64,000 nucleotides of DNA from Agrostemma githago (lineage: Eukaryota > Streptophyta > Magnoliopsida > Caryophyllales > Caryophyllaceae): assembly GCA_958450325.1 (NCBI GenBank), contig OY288243.1:31087844-31151843 (forward strand). The letters are read 5' to 3'. This document shows, in pieces, positions 32,064 to 43,239 of the stretch. The first letter of the stretch is position 1; each line of letters opens with the position of its first letter. Under the pieces are notes generated by a model. It was given only the letters and a program-made list of their open reading frames with translations. It had not been told where the DNA came from and did no database searches. The position numbers and the translations under genes are program-made.

Positions 32064-35000
32064 TTACTCGAAGAGTTGAGGATGCTTAGCTCGCATCGAA
32101 GACTCGGTTTCCCACGTTTCTTCCTCAAACCGATTACAGCGCCACAAAACCTTCACCAGAGGTACAACTTTGTTCCTTAAACGCTTCTCGCGGCGATCAG
32201 TAATCTTCACCGACCTTTCCTCATAAGTCAGATCCGGCTCGAGATCCACAATCTCGGGCTCCAACACGTGCTCGGGATCACTAACATATTTCCTTAACTG
32301 AGAAACATGAAATACATCGTGAACCTTACCCATGGATGCAGGCAATTCCAGTTTATAAGCAACTTCGCCCACTCTCTCGATCACAGGGTATGGGCCAACG
32401 AACTTAGGGCTGAGCTTGCCCTTAATCCCAAACCGTTTCACCCCTTTCATAGGTGATACCTTCAGGAACACAAGATCACCAACCGAAAACTCCAAAGGTC
32501 GGCGACGAACATCAGCATACGATTTCTGTCGATCCTGGGCAGACTTCATCCTAGATCGGACCACATTCACAACGTCAATAGTCTGAGCCAACAAATCCGG
32601 GCCCAAAATCTTCACTTCACCGGGAACATCCCAACAGACGGGACTACGGCACTTCCGACCATAAAGTGCTTCGAACGGGGACATCTTAATAGAAGAATGG
32701 TAGCTGTTGTTATAGGAAAACTCTACCAGCGGGAGATGTCGGATCCAACTCTCTTGGAAATCTAAGGCACAAGCCCGCAACATATCCTCCAAAGTTTGGA
32801 TCGTTCTCTCGGACTGTCCATCTGTAGCAGCATGGAAAGCGGTACTCATCAATAACTTGCTTCCCAAAGCATCTTGCAAAGCCTTCCAAAATTTAGAGCA
32901 GAACCTCGGGTCTCGATCCGAAACAATCTCGAGCGGTACACCGTGATGACGGACGATCTCGGCAACATACACTTCTGCGAGCTTCTCCAAACTCCAAGTA
33001 TCGCGAATTGGGACGAATCTTGCACACTTGGTCAAGCGGTCCACAATAACCCAAATACCGTTTCTACCATTCACGGTCCTAGGTAAAGCCATCACAAAAT
33101 CCATCGATATGCACTGCCATTTCCACTCTGGAACAGGGAGTGGTTGTAGCAAACCTCCAGGCTTCTTGTGCTCGAATTTCACCTGCTGATGTCAAGCACT
33201 TACTTACAAACTCTGCAATGTCCTCTCTCATATGAGGCCACCAGAAATGGAGCTTCAAATCCTGGTACATCTTGTCACCTCCAGGATGAATAGAGTGCCT
33301 CGTCTTATGTGCTTCGGTTAGAACTTGCTTTCTCACCTCAGCATCACCAGGGACAACCCAGCGGTTCTTAAATTTCAGTGCTCCACTGGAATCCACAGAA
33401 AAATCTAGAGCCTTACCAAGATTCATCTTTTCTCGGATACCAGCTACAAAAGGGTCATCCAACTGCTTCTCACGAATCTCACGGAAAAGAGTTGGTTCAG
33501 CAACAAGGGCATACAAGCGACCATCATAATCTTCATCCACAACATCAATAGACATCTTGGCAAAATCTCGGGTCAACTTCTCAGGCAAGCCAGAACACGG
33601 AGACAAGGAATGGAGGATCTTTATGCTAAGGGCATCAGCAACCACGTTAGCCTTTCCCTCACAATACACCAATTCCAGGTCATAGTCGTTCACTAACTCA
33701 ATCCAGCGTCTCTGTCTCGCATTCAGATCTTTCTGCGTGAAGAGATATCGCAGGCTCTTATGGTCAGTGTGAACCTTGCATCTTACTCCGTACAAATAAT
33801 GCCTCCAAACTTTCAAGGCATGCACCACAGCTGCTAACTCCAAGTCGTGGGTAGGGTAATTCACCTCATGAACTTTCAACTGTCTAGAGGCATAAGCGAT
33901 CACCTTACCGTTCTGCATAAGGACACAACCCAAACCATTCTTAGAAGCGTCACAATACACATCGAAACCAACGCCTTCTTCAGGTAGGGTCATGATAGGA
34001 GCAGAAGTGAGCTTTCTCTTGAGCTCAGAAAAAGCATCTTCACAAGCTTGACTCCACAGAAATTTATTCACTTTCTTGATTAATTGAGTCATACGTCGTG
34101 CTAACTTAGAAAAGTCTTGCACAAATCTTCGATAATAGCCGGCAAGACCTAGGAAACTTCGGATCTCGCCAACATCTTTGGGACTTGCCCAGCTCTCGAT
34201 AGCTGAAATCTTAGCAGGGTCAACCTTAATACCTTCCTTTGCGATAACATGACCCAGAAAAGCTACCTCGGAAAGCCAGAATTCACACTTGGAAAACTTA
34301 GCATACCACTTCTGATCTCGTAGAATGCCAAGAATAATCTTGAGATGTTCAGCATGTTCAACCTCTGACTTGGAATAAATCAGGATGTCATCAATAAAGA
34401 CAACAATACACTGATCCAAATACTCCCTGAAAGTTCTGTTCATTTGATCCATAAAAACAGCAGGAGCATTGGTTAGTCCAAAAGGCATAACTTTGAATTC
34501 ATAATGTCCATACCTCGAACTGAAAGCCGTCTTTGGAATGTCTGATTCACGGACGGGAATTTGGTGATATCCAGACCTTAGATCGATCTTGGAAAACACA
34601 GAAGCACCCTTAAGTTGATCAAAAAGATCATCAATTCTGGGCAGAGGATATTTGTTCTTGATCGTAACCTTGTTGAGATCACGATAATCAATACACAGGC
34701 GCACCGGACCGTCTTTCTTCTTGACAAAAAGTACAGGAGCGCTCCATGGGGAAGAACTTGGACGAATGAAATCTTTCTCAATCATTTCATCCAATTGCTT
34801 GCGTAGCTCTTGCAACTCAGCAGGAGCCATTCTGTAAGGTGCTTTGGCGATTGGGCCTGTACCAGGCACGAGTTCAATAGTGAATTCCACATCTCGTTCG
34901 GGTGGAATACCTGGTAACTCCTCGGGAAATACATCTGCATAATCACACACTATGCGCACCTCTTCGAGTTTAGGGAGTTCAGCAGTTACAGTTACCGTAC

Positions 35001-35720
35001 ATAGAAATGCTTGGCAACCTTTTCTCTGCATTCTGATAGCCTTCATGGCAGAAGTAATCTTGATACCCTTCTGTCTTCGACCACCACGGTAAGACACTCG
35101 AACACCTTCGGGGGTCTTCAGAGAAATCTTCTGATCTCGACACTGAAATCTTGCATCATACTGAGCTAACCAGTCCATTCCCAAAATAACGTCGAACTCA
35201 GCGAGAGGGAACTCCAGGAGAGTAGAAGGAAGAATAGTACCATCAAAGAGAATAGGTACATTCTGATAAGCTTTAGAACAGTCAACAACTTCACCAGAAG
35301 GAAGGGAAATAGCTATAGGCTCAGCTAGACAGGGGGTTAAGGATAGTTTTGGAGCCAGACTAGAAGATATTACAGATGTGGAAGCGCCGGTATCAAATAA
35401 TATATAAGCACTAACACCAGATATCAGAAACATACCCGTAACCACATCAGGATTAGCCTCAGCGTCGGCACGGCTCATCACAAAGATGCGTCCCTTACGA
35501 GGAGCAGAAGTAGAGACAGCGCCAGCTGCAGTAGCGGTGTTGGTTGCTGCTTTCTTCGGGCAAAAGGTAGAGCGGTGCCCGGCTTCTCCACATGTGTAGC
35601 AAACTACAGGGGTGCCGTCACAATTCAAACCAGGATGATAAGCCTTCTTGCATTTGAAACAGTTAGAATCCTTCTTGTTATTGGGCTTCGAGTTGAAATT
35701 GTTTTTCTTGAAACCACTAC
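32064..35720 (-). pseudogene. pol: Element B zinc knuckles and pol: PR, RT, RNase H, INT with chromodomain-like end
   Basis: The segment opens with two zinc knuckles, CFKCKKAYHPGLNC and CYTCGEAGHRSTFC. PR has LFDTGASTSVI near 35392, and RT has FSKIDLRSGYHQ and VVFIDDILIYSK near 34392. RNase H has YCDASKNGLG, and a single RNase H is normal for chromoviruses. INT begins with HSIHPGGDKM and EFVSKCLT, where a two-base deletion near 33190 shifts the frame. It then runs as 33182-32064 with IVDRLTKCARF, SDRDPRF and TDGQSERT. The C-terminal VKVLWRCNRFEEETWETE resembles a chromodomain, which directs insertion to chromatin marks in this clade. Apart from that deletion the frame is open. Confidence 0.9.
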
Positions 35721-35799
35721 CTGTAATAGCATACAGTAGAGTCAGAAATTTAAAAGAAAAGAAAGTAGAAGAAGAAGAGAAAGGAAGAATAATCCAGAC
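35721..35799 (-). other. Candidate 79-nt intron (or insertion) inside element B gag
   Basis: The minus strand reads GTCTGGATT...GCTATTACAG. The gag frame stops inside it at 35750, and the zinc-knuckle frame is open from its end. Removing 79 nt joins the two frames without a break at NSGG/SGFKK. The segment is pyrimidine-rich on the minus strand before the AG, as plant introns are. The alternative is a frame-shifting insertion in this copy. Confidence 0.5.
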
Positions 35800-36510
35800 C
35801 TCCAGAGTTGAACTTCTTAGAAGAAGATGAAGAGTTATTCCCAGAATGGGTGAAAGGTCTTTTATAACCAGATGATGGGTTCATAGATTTCACCCGCTCA
35901 ATCGAAGATTCCGCGTATAGCGCGGCATTATAGAGCTCATTAACAGTTGAGAGACTACGGGGCATGTTGAGAGTGATATCGGCTCGAAGTCCTCCTCGAT
36001 AAAAGAAAGCTAGGGCATTCTCATTGGGTAACAAATCTCCAGCATAATTCGCCAGAAAGTGGAACCGAGTGGTGTAAGCTTCAACCGACATGGTATTCTG
36101 GCTTAGAGTGTTGAATTTGGTCATCCTCTGACGCCTCAGTTCCTCGGGGTAAAATCTCTGCTCTAAGAGAGTCTTGAACTGAGTCCAGTTGAATCCTGGA
36201 GTCTGAAGAGCAGTCGGGCCAACCTGGCTCCACCATCTGTCTGCATCGTCTGACAGGTACAGCACAACTAGGCCCACCTTCTGATTCTCGGGGGCGGAGT
36301 AAATTCCAAACTGTCTTTCCATCACTCGAAACCAACGGTTCATGACTTCAGGATCCACGGAACCGTCATAATAGTCCAATCTGCTTTTAGCCATTCCTTC
36401 AGCAGCGTGAGAGAAGTTGAAGGGCCTCTGCTGGTTCCGGTTGTTCATCTCGTTCATAGCCTGCGCTATATTGCGTAGCGTGTCAGCCAGAGCTTCGATA
36501 CCTCCTTGAT

Positions 36511-36551
<41 letters not shown>

Positions 36552-36571
36552 CGGTTACCCCTTCCGGCCAT
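35800..36571 (-). CDS. gag: Element B gag, capsid part
   Basis: I chose ATG 36571 (MAGRGN) over 36613 because the 14 residues before it are hydrophobic and unlike Gag starts. A run of 13 Asn follows from a GTT/AAC microsatellite. The retrotransposon gag domain spans about residues 55-200 (YYDGSVDPEVMNRWFRVMER, YLSDDADRWW, FYPEELRRQRM). The Ser-rich end leads into the candidate intron and then the zinc knuckles. It forms the RNA-packaging particle in the cytoplasm. Confidence 0.82.
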
Positions 36572-36752
36572 CTTGAAGTTCACAAATAACAACATAAAAT
36601 CAATGCTAATCATCGAGTTTAGGAACAGATAATCTTAACAGTTAAGTCCTTATTTGTTTCTACCCATTTCTAATAATATCTTTATTTACTGTTTAAATAA
36701 TTTACTGGTATTTTTCCCTAATTTCCGGTGTGTAAGCGTCGGGAGCAGTGAT

Positions 36753-36764
36753 GCTCTGATACCA
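36753..36764 (-). other. Element B primer-binding site (initiator tRNA-Met)
   Basis: The minus strand reads TGGTATCAGAGC, the standard site for the 3' end of initiator tRNA-Met, two bases from the 5' LTR start at 36767. Confidence 0.9.
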
Positions 36765-36766
36765 AC

Positions 36767-39700
36767 TGTAATCCCCTAAAAATCTAGCGCGATACAGTGG
36801 CGGAAACACTGTAGAGTCGGGATTAAAACACACAGAACTATGTCTTAATAAATTAAATTGGTAAAGTCAAACATGCGCCATACATAAAAATGGCTAAAAT
36901 TTAAAACAATCCATAAAGAGGTTAAACAATCCTTAAGACAAGATTATAAAAAAAATCAGCAGGATCCAAGACTGCTCGATAGCCCACACCCACCGAAAAA
37001 TAAACACGTATACCTGCCATGTTAAAACATAACAGCCACAATCAGTGGGGAGCAACGTCAACGTTCTCCCAGCCGTATAACAGGATTTTAAAACAGTAAT
37101 TACTAATATAGGAAAAATAGTAAAAATGGAAAACATTAAAACAGCATAATAAAATAAGCTTTAGCGTAAAACAAATTAATCAAAAGGGTTGCCGAAGAAA
37201 CATAAAAATATTTGCCAACCTGCAAACCATTTTATATCGATAATAAATAAAATAATCAAAATGGCGTTATGGATAGGATTAATGTAGAATCTAGACTTTC
37301 ACTAGGATAATACTAAAAACTAGTTTTGAGAACTTAGTCAAAACAAATTAGACTTTGGTCTCTAACTAGGCAATTCAACTATAACAGGACTGCGTGCAGC
37401 GAAGTCCTGGCTTAAGTAATGTACACCCCTCCTGGACACCAACCGTAATCCAGTTCAACCCGACGGCGACTTACACGATGCGATATCTAAGTTTAAGGTC
37501 AAAATATACACACTCCTGAGCACAAACAATGCTCAGTTCAACGACCAATGTGTCTCAACATAGACACACCAGCTTTATAGTTGATGGCAAAACGTACACC
37601 CCAGACTATATTACTCTAAACCCACACTTGTCCTTATTCTATAACTCCAAAACAAGCCATTATCGATATATAAAAGATATAATCATTATAAACAAAATGA
37701 GGATAAAAGAAGTAAACATTTATATTCTAAAAGAGGAAACTTTCTATTTTAGGAAACTTCTATTTTTAGAAACTTTACTAAAAATAGCATTATATCAAAA
37801 TAGTGAAAATATTAGTTCATACTAATACCACATTTTAGTAGACAATATAGAGTTATAAAACTAATACTTTCGGCCTTAACGATATTAATTATTAAAGTAA
37901 GAACATTTGATTTTATGAAATTATTAAAATATCGTATAAGTGTTATAAAATGATTAGAAACATCTTAAATATTCTAATATTACTAATTAGGGTGTTTTCA
38001 AAAGTTGTAAAGCTAAAATTCCCTAATTATTATTAGTTTCGACGATAAAATTATAAATAGGATTTTACGGCAAACATCAAATTAAATATTTGAACGTCTT
38101 TATTTAATCAAACCAACAAATATATTTAGAGTATGTTAAGGGATGATTTAACTCCTAAAGTTTCAGATTTAAATACTTTCAAAATTGCTGGAAAAATAAT
38201 TCTTTTAGTTAATACGAAGCATTTAACGATAAATCACAATTTGTCCGAAAATCAATATTTATTAATTAAAGACTTTAATAAATAGTACAAAAATTACGTA
38301 AAATAGTTAAAATATATTTATGGACATTCTGTCCAGAAAAGAAAATTTCCAGAATTCTAAAAACTCGGTTTTTAAAGCGTTTTCTCGTTAATCGTCCAAT
38401 CTCGACAATAACGATTAATAAAAATAGTAATTACAAAACGATTTAAGTATTTATATCCAAAAATTATTATTAAACCTAAAAATCATGATTTTCCAGAATC
38501 TATTTTTTTTCCAGTTTTCCCAAAATTCCAGATTTAATAAATCCCCTCAAAACCGTCTTTAAAACCCGTTTTCACAATTAACGATTCCAATAATAAAACT
38601 TATCGTTCCTAACATTTTATTCAAGCACTAAAAATCATAAAAATACATTTTAATATGAAATCATCCGAATCAAAATTTTTTCCAGATTTACACCAAAGAC
38701 CAGAAATCGAGAATTTAAACAACAAACGTGGTTTTAACGATAAACGATGATTTAAAGTGATTAATTAATTCATCCACTTAACAATTCCGAAAACTTATGA
38801 AAAAATTCAGAAAATTCTATTTCACCGGAAAGTTTCACCACGTCAAAAATCAGATTAAAATAAAATGTTTAAGTACTAGAACTAAAAATCGGCTTTTAAT
38901 CGTTTTTGTCCGAAAACGATAATAATTCAATAATCGATATCAAAAATATCAGAAAAATATTAAATCACTGAAAATCATCAAAAACAACATTTTTCCAGAA
39001 TATAAACATATATTACATGTTTAGGCCGATTATTATGATTTTACAAATTAATATAACAATTTAATCGTTAATCTCGTAAAAGCGATAAAAATATCGAAAC
39101 ATGCAAATTTTCAACTTTAAAATTTTTTTCCAGAATCCGTGACATACATATATTGCCAAAATAAAATATAAAAATATATACATGCAAATACTCAATTAAA
39201 ATCATGAAATACCGAGTAACATCGACGTTACCTCTACTCCAAGTCTGAATCAACGATATATTCGTCGGCTTCGGGATCGTCCAAAAATCCTACCAAACAC
39301 GAAAATCATGGCAAAAAAATACCATGAGAAAATTAATAAAAATCAAGGTAAGAATTGATCGAAAACGACGTGGATTAATACCTTAACGAAGAGAACGGAA
39401 AGAGGATTATATGACGATGAATTTGAGTCGATTAAGACTAGAATTGAAGCAAAAATAATCCTAGAATAGAGGTGAGTGCCACGGCCAAAATGAGGATGAA
39501 GATAGATTTTTTTTTACTTTTGATGAATGAATGAAATGTAGTAAGGAAATGGATGGTTTTCTAATTAAAATGGGATTTAAAGTTTGATGAAAACTAGGTG
39601 GGAATAGTCAAAGTGGCCGACCAAATGGATAGGAAAGGGAGCATGAAAATTTTTGACACAAATGCTACAATTTAATGAAATAAAAATTATCTTATGTTTA

Positions 39701-40254
39701 CGTTTTAACGTGATAAAATGAAACGTTTAAATAAAACGTAATAAAACTTGTGACCAAGAGCTTAGTCGGTCCAAAATGTGAGAAAATGGTCTCAAATAGT
39801 TTATAAGTTGATAAAAAGTATAATCGTAAAATAGTTAAAGGCATTTTAAAGTAATTCGAGTAAACCTCGCGTAAGAAAATAATTATTCGCGAAGCTTCGT
39901 AATAAAAATCATTAACAACTAATTTTTGTAAATAAAAATATTTACTAGTTGAAAATATTATAGAAACGTATTCAAACATTTTTAGGAAAAAGGAATAACT
40001 TAAATCCAAGCTTAAAAATGTCAATTCGAAAAGAAATAGAATTCCTTGCGGAAAAATTACTTAGTTTACGAAGAAACCAAATAAATGGATTTAAAAGAAT
40101 TTTAAATCTTTAAAATTAAAAATAGAAATTATTAAGCTCAAAAATTAAAATAAAGCTTAGTAAAATGATAAAATATGAGGCCAAAAGTGACAGAGTTAAG
40201 ACGACGTCCCAACTGATAGAATAAAAATGCTTAGGAAAAATAGCGGGTGTTACA
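36767..40254 (-). repeat. Element B 5' LTR (3488 bp), uninterrupted
   Basis: It has TG...CA ends and matches the split 3' LTR. It preserves the empty site for element A (CCGATTATTATGATTTTAC around 39030-39045), which confirms the A insertion. It is very AT-rich and long, as in Tekay-type elements. I find no supported gene. Confidence 0.92.
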
Positions 40255-40259
40255 ATTAT

Positions 40260-40791
40260 TGCTCTTCAATGCCAAATGACCGTTATGGCTGTTACAGTCA
40301 ACTCCTTATTCTCCTCCTTCCTTTTATGTTGCTGCTGACCATTGTCTTTCTTATCCACCAGAATGTTTTCATTTAATCCCTTCTTAATTACTTGAGATTT
40401 GGCCTTTTAACTCTCCTCAGCTGTTACAATCTTCTTCTGGATTCTCTCCTGGTCAGCTAGAGAGTTTCCTGGTTTGTAGGAGTGTTTGTTGCCTCCTTCT
40501 CTCTTGGTGTGGGCTGAATTTTACCTTCCATGTGTTGGGCCTTCTTGACTAAGTAGACCATCGTTTTATTTGTCTCATGCTTCATTTGACCCATTATTGT
40601 GTTTTGTCCCGGGTTTTTTTTGATTTGACGTCTTCCGATTATTTTGACCTCCGTCTTTTAGTCTCTGACCTTGACTTTTCATCCGTGAACCGTGGACCCT
40701 TACGTTGTTGACTTTTGACTTCTGACCTTTTGACCGTCCACTCGTATTTTGCCACGTGGTACTCCGAAGGTGCAAATTTTTGGCCCGAACA
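40260..40791 (-). repeat. Element C 5' LTR, second piece
   Basis: It matches 7541-8072 of the 3' LTR. Bases 40255-40259 are the duplicated ATTAT of element B. It ends CCCGAACA and is followed by the C target duplication TCCAC. Confidence 0.9.
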
Positions 40792-40796
40792 TCCAC

Positions 40797-43239
40797 AACG
40801 ACGAAAGTCTTCCTGTAATGAAGACAAAGCTAGTTAGCATTCCATATAAGGTGAATACTAGATGCTCTCAAATATTTTTAGCAAATTAAACACGATTGAC
40901 ATAATTGGATAGAGAATTAAGGTTGAAATTTGTAAGAAAACCTTTTTAAAGTTATACAGAGTACATATTATAAAAGTTTCCATTAAAATTTTAAAATTTT
41001 GAAACACCATACAAGCTTATATAAAGGGTAAATAATATTCCTCCAATCTTGAGAAGCAATGCAATAGAAAATACTATGTAGTTCTCATGAGTGATAACAT
41101 AGATTTGAGTAGTTGTAAATCAATACATAAGATTTCAAGTTCTTAATCCAAGGTGAGTAATAATTACTCTATTGTTACATAAACCAAGGTGAGTTGAGAA
41201 TTCTGTGCTAACAACGGAAAAATAAATTAAAAAGAAGCGAACAGAAATAAATAGAGTCCCGTACTTGGTAGCTGTTGAATGCCTAAACATTAAAAAACAG
41301 AGGGTGTATATCACAACAGAGTACTCAAATAAACCTACCTAACCTCCACCTTTTAAAAACATATTCACATCACATTACCTTAAACTTCACTCGTCTCCCA
41401 CCTTTCCTCCTCGAATGATATCCAGACGGACAAAGCCGAATAGCCGATGGGTAATTTACAAATTATAGGTCTACCTTCGAATCTCCACTCTCTTTTATGG
41501 TAATACGATTAAACAAGCGCTTCTTAAAAAAACGAATAAATTTGCCTAGGCAGATGTTAATTTATCACTTGGATAAATTAGTTGGACTAATATATTAGCT
41601 GGATTAAAAAAACTATTTTGTCTATATATTTGAAGTTAGCTCATAAACATATACAAACTATTCCGTCTTGTGACTACAAAACATGACAATAAAGCAAGTA
41701 AGCCATTGAAAAATCTACAATTCATCATAAACATCATTCACAAACAAACAAAATAATCCGACATCATTCACAAAAAACAGAATACGAACTCAATCAATAA
41801 TACCATTGGCGAGGCGAAACTACTAGTCCAAAGAGTAGAGGGCAAACAAGCAATGTACCTGAGGAAACAAATCAATTTGTCCTGCTGCTGCCAATGCCAA
41901 TATCGAATGCTGATACTTGATGAACACTCATAGTATCACTTCTCCATGCTGCCACCAATGCTTGAACTCCAAGATGCAAGGCAGTTGCATGTTGATTTGG
42001 GTTCGAGACTAACTACTTGTACAAGCACTCATAGTATCACACTAAATACAACAGACTTAACCAAACTTAGGGTAGAGACATTACATCAGTCGCTGATATG
42101 CGACCTTGGCTATTACCCCAGCAACAACTAAATCATGATGATAATTACCACAAGAAGAACTTTCAGAACAAAGGAATTTCAATTCAAAACGTAATCAAAC
42201 ATGAATATGAAAACTCAATTAAAAATGGCGAAGTCGAAGTCGGTATTTATGTTCTGAAAATTGCTTGAGTTGTCATTTTATTCACAAACAAACATCATAG
42301 ACAGATGTTTTGGGTATTTATCATTCATAAACATCATTTACGAAGCAAGAATCGGACCTGAAATGGACAGAAGACGAACCCCAAATGAAAAGAACATAAC
42401 TAAACTGACTCGGAGCCAAACACAATTCAAACGGAAGGGAGATCGAAGACTTACAGCCCAATATCCTAAATTGCACGAGCAGACGTGAGCAACAAAACCA
42501 CCTCCTTGAGCAGCAGATTCGCGTGAGCAACAGAACGGAATCAACACGTAAGAAGAGAAGGAGAAGGAAACAGAATCAACTCCGTCTGCATCCGTGTTCG
42601 AGTCGAAATCGGACCAAAATCGAGCTTCAGAACCGTCGAAGTGGATTGAAACCGTGATAAAAGCTGACCTCATGGGTCCTCAACTCTATCAGTTCAACAG
42701 ACGATTCGACTCTGTCAACTCGAAACCCTAGGCGCCCGAAGTCGCGCGAGCAACAGATGAAAGAGACGGGTCGATTTTGAGATTGGAAGGGACGGAGATA
42801 AAAAATAATGGTGAGGGAAGTGAGGGGTATAAAGAATAATGGTGAGGAGGGAAGGAATAATGGTGAGGGAAGGAAGGGTGAGGGAAAGGGTATTAGGGAA
42901 ACGTGGAACCCTAATAATTGATGGTTATTGTTTAGTTTATAGAAATGGGTACGATAATAGGTTAATTTATTAAAATTGGTTAGTTATATTATACAACGGT
43001 TATTATGACCGTTGTGTAAAATGTCAAGTCTTTCGTGTCGGTCATTTATCATGACTGATGCGGTTATATTTTGCATATATATTTCGCATCGGTCATATAT
43101 CTTGACTGATGCAGTTATATTTGGTATGAACATTTTGCATCGGTCGCTTCCCAATAACCGTCACCTTTTGTAATACGCAACGGTTATTTATAACAACCGT
43201 TGTATTATCTTTTTGCCAAATTTCATTTTTCTACTAGTG
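40797..43239 (-). mobile_element. CACTA transposon, right fragment with terminus
   Basis: The right edge reads CACTAGTAGAAAAA on the minus strand (43226-43239), a typical plant CACTA terminus. Bases 42985-43205 carry subterminal motifs in both orientations (GCATCGGTCA, AACGGTTAT). At the other edge a coding exon starts at 40812 after a TTACAG acceptor and continues in 7147-6894. The middle contains scattered short frames, for example minus 42338-42673, that I cannot assign. The repeated words CACTCATAGTATCAC occur at 41926-41940 and 42026-42040. The target duplication should be three bases (CGC, 43240-43242), but the left side is not visible. Confidence 0.7.
42985..43239. repeat. CACTA subterminal repeats and terminal inverted repeat
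   Basis: Short motifs related to CGGTCATNTATCNTGACTGATGC and to AACGGTTATTNATAACAACCGTT recur in direct and inverted orientation just before CACTAG. In characterised CACTA elements such subterminal motifs are the binding sites of the TnpA-type protein. Confidence 0.65.

Larger units (their letters stand above)
16076..40254 (-). mobile_element. Element B: Tekay-like chromovirus (Ty3/gypsy), with element A nested in its 3' LTR
   Basis: B has 3.49-kb LTRs and TSD ATTAT at 16071-16075 and 40255-40259. Its primer-binding site is for initiator tRNA-Met (TGGTATCAGAGC), and its polypurine tract AGTGGGGAGGAT lies next to the 3' LTR at 31995-32006. Gag-pol is on the minus strand (32064-36571). Long LTRs, an iMet primer and a C-terminal chromodomain-like segment fit the Tekay/Del clade. 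It inserted into the 5' LTR of C and was itself hit by A. Without A it is about 11.7 kb. Confidence 0.9.
7148..40791 (-). mobile_element. Element C: Tat-lineage Ty3/gypsy retrotransposon (about 9.5 kb without nested B)
   Basis: The element has TG...CA LTRs, TSD TCCAC at 7143-7147 and 40792-40796, and a primer-binding site at 15661-15678. Gag-PR-RT-RNase H-INT lie on the minus strand at 9587-15606. Its 5' LTR is split by element B (16076-40254). The LTR pair differs at about 18 sites in 925 bp by eye. The polyprotein frame has several stops and at least one frameshift, so this copy is not autonomous. Confidence 0.9.

Noticed and set aside
42338..42673. 111-codon minus-strand ORF in the CACTA right part, Ser/Phe-rich
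   Set aside because: No family features or supporting splice context; it may belong to a transposon transcript but I cannot show it.
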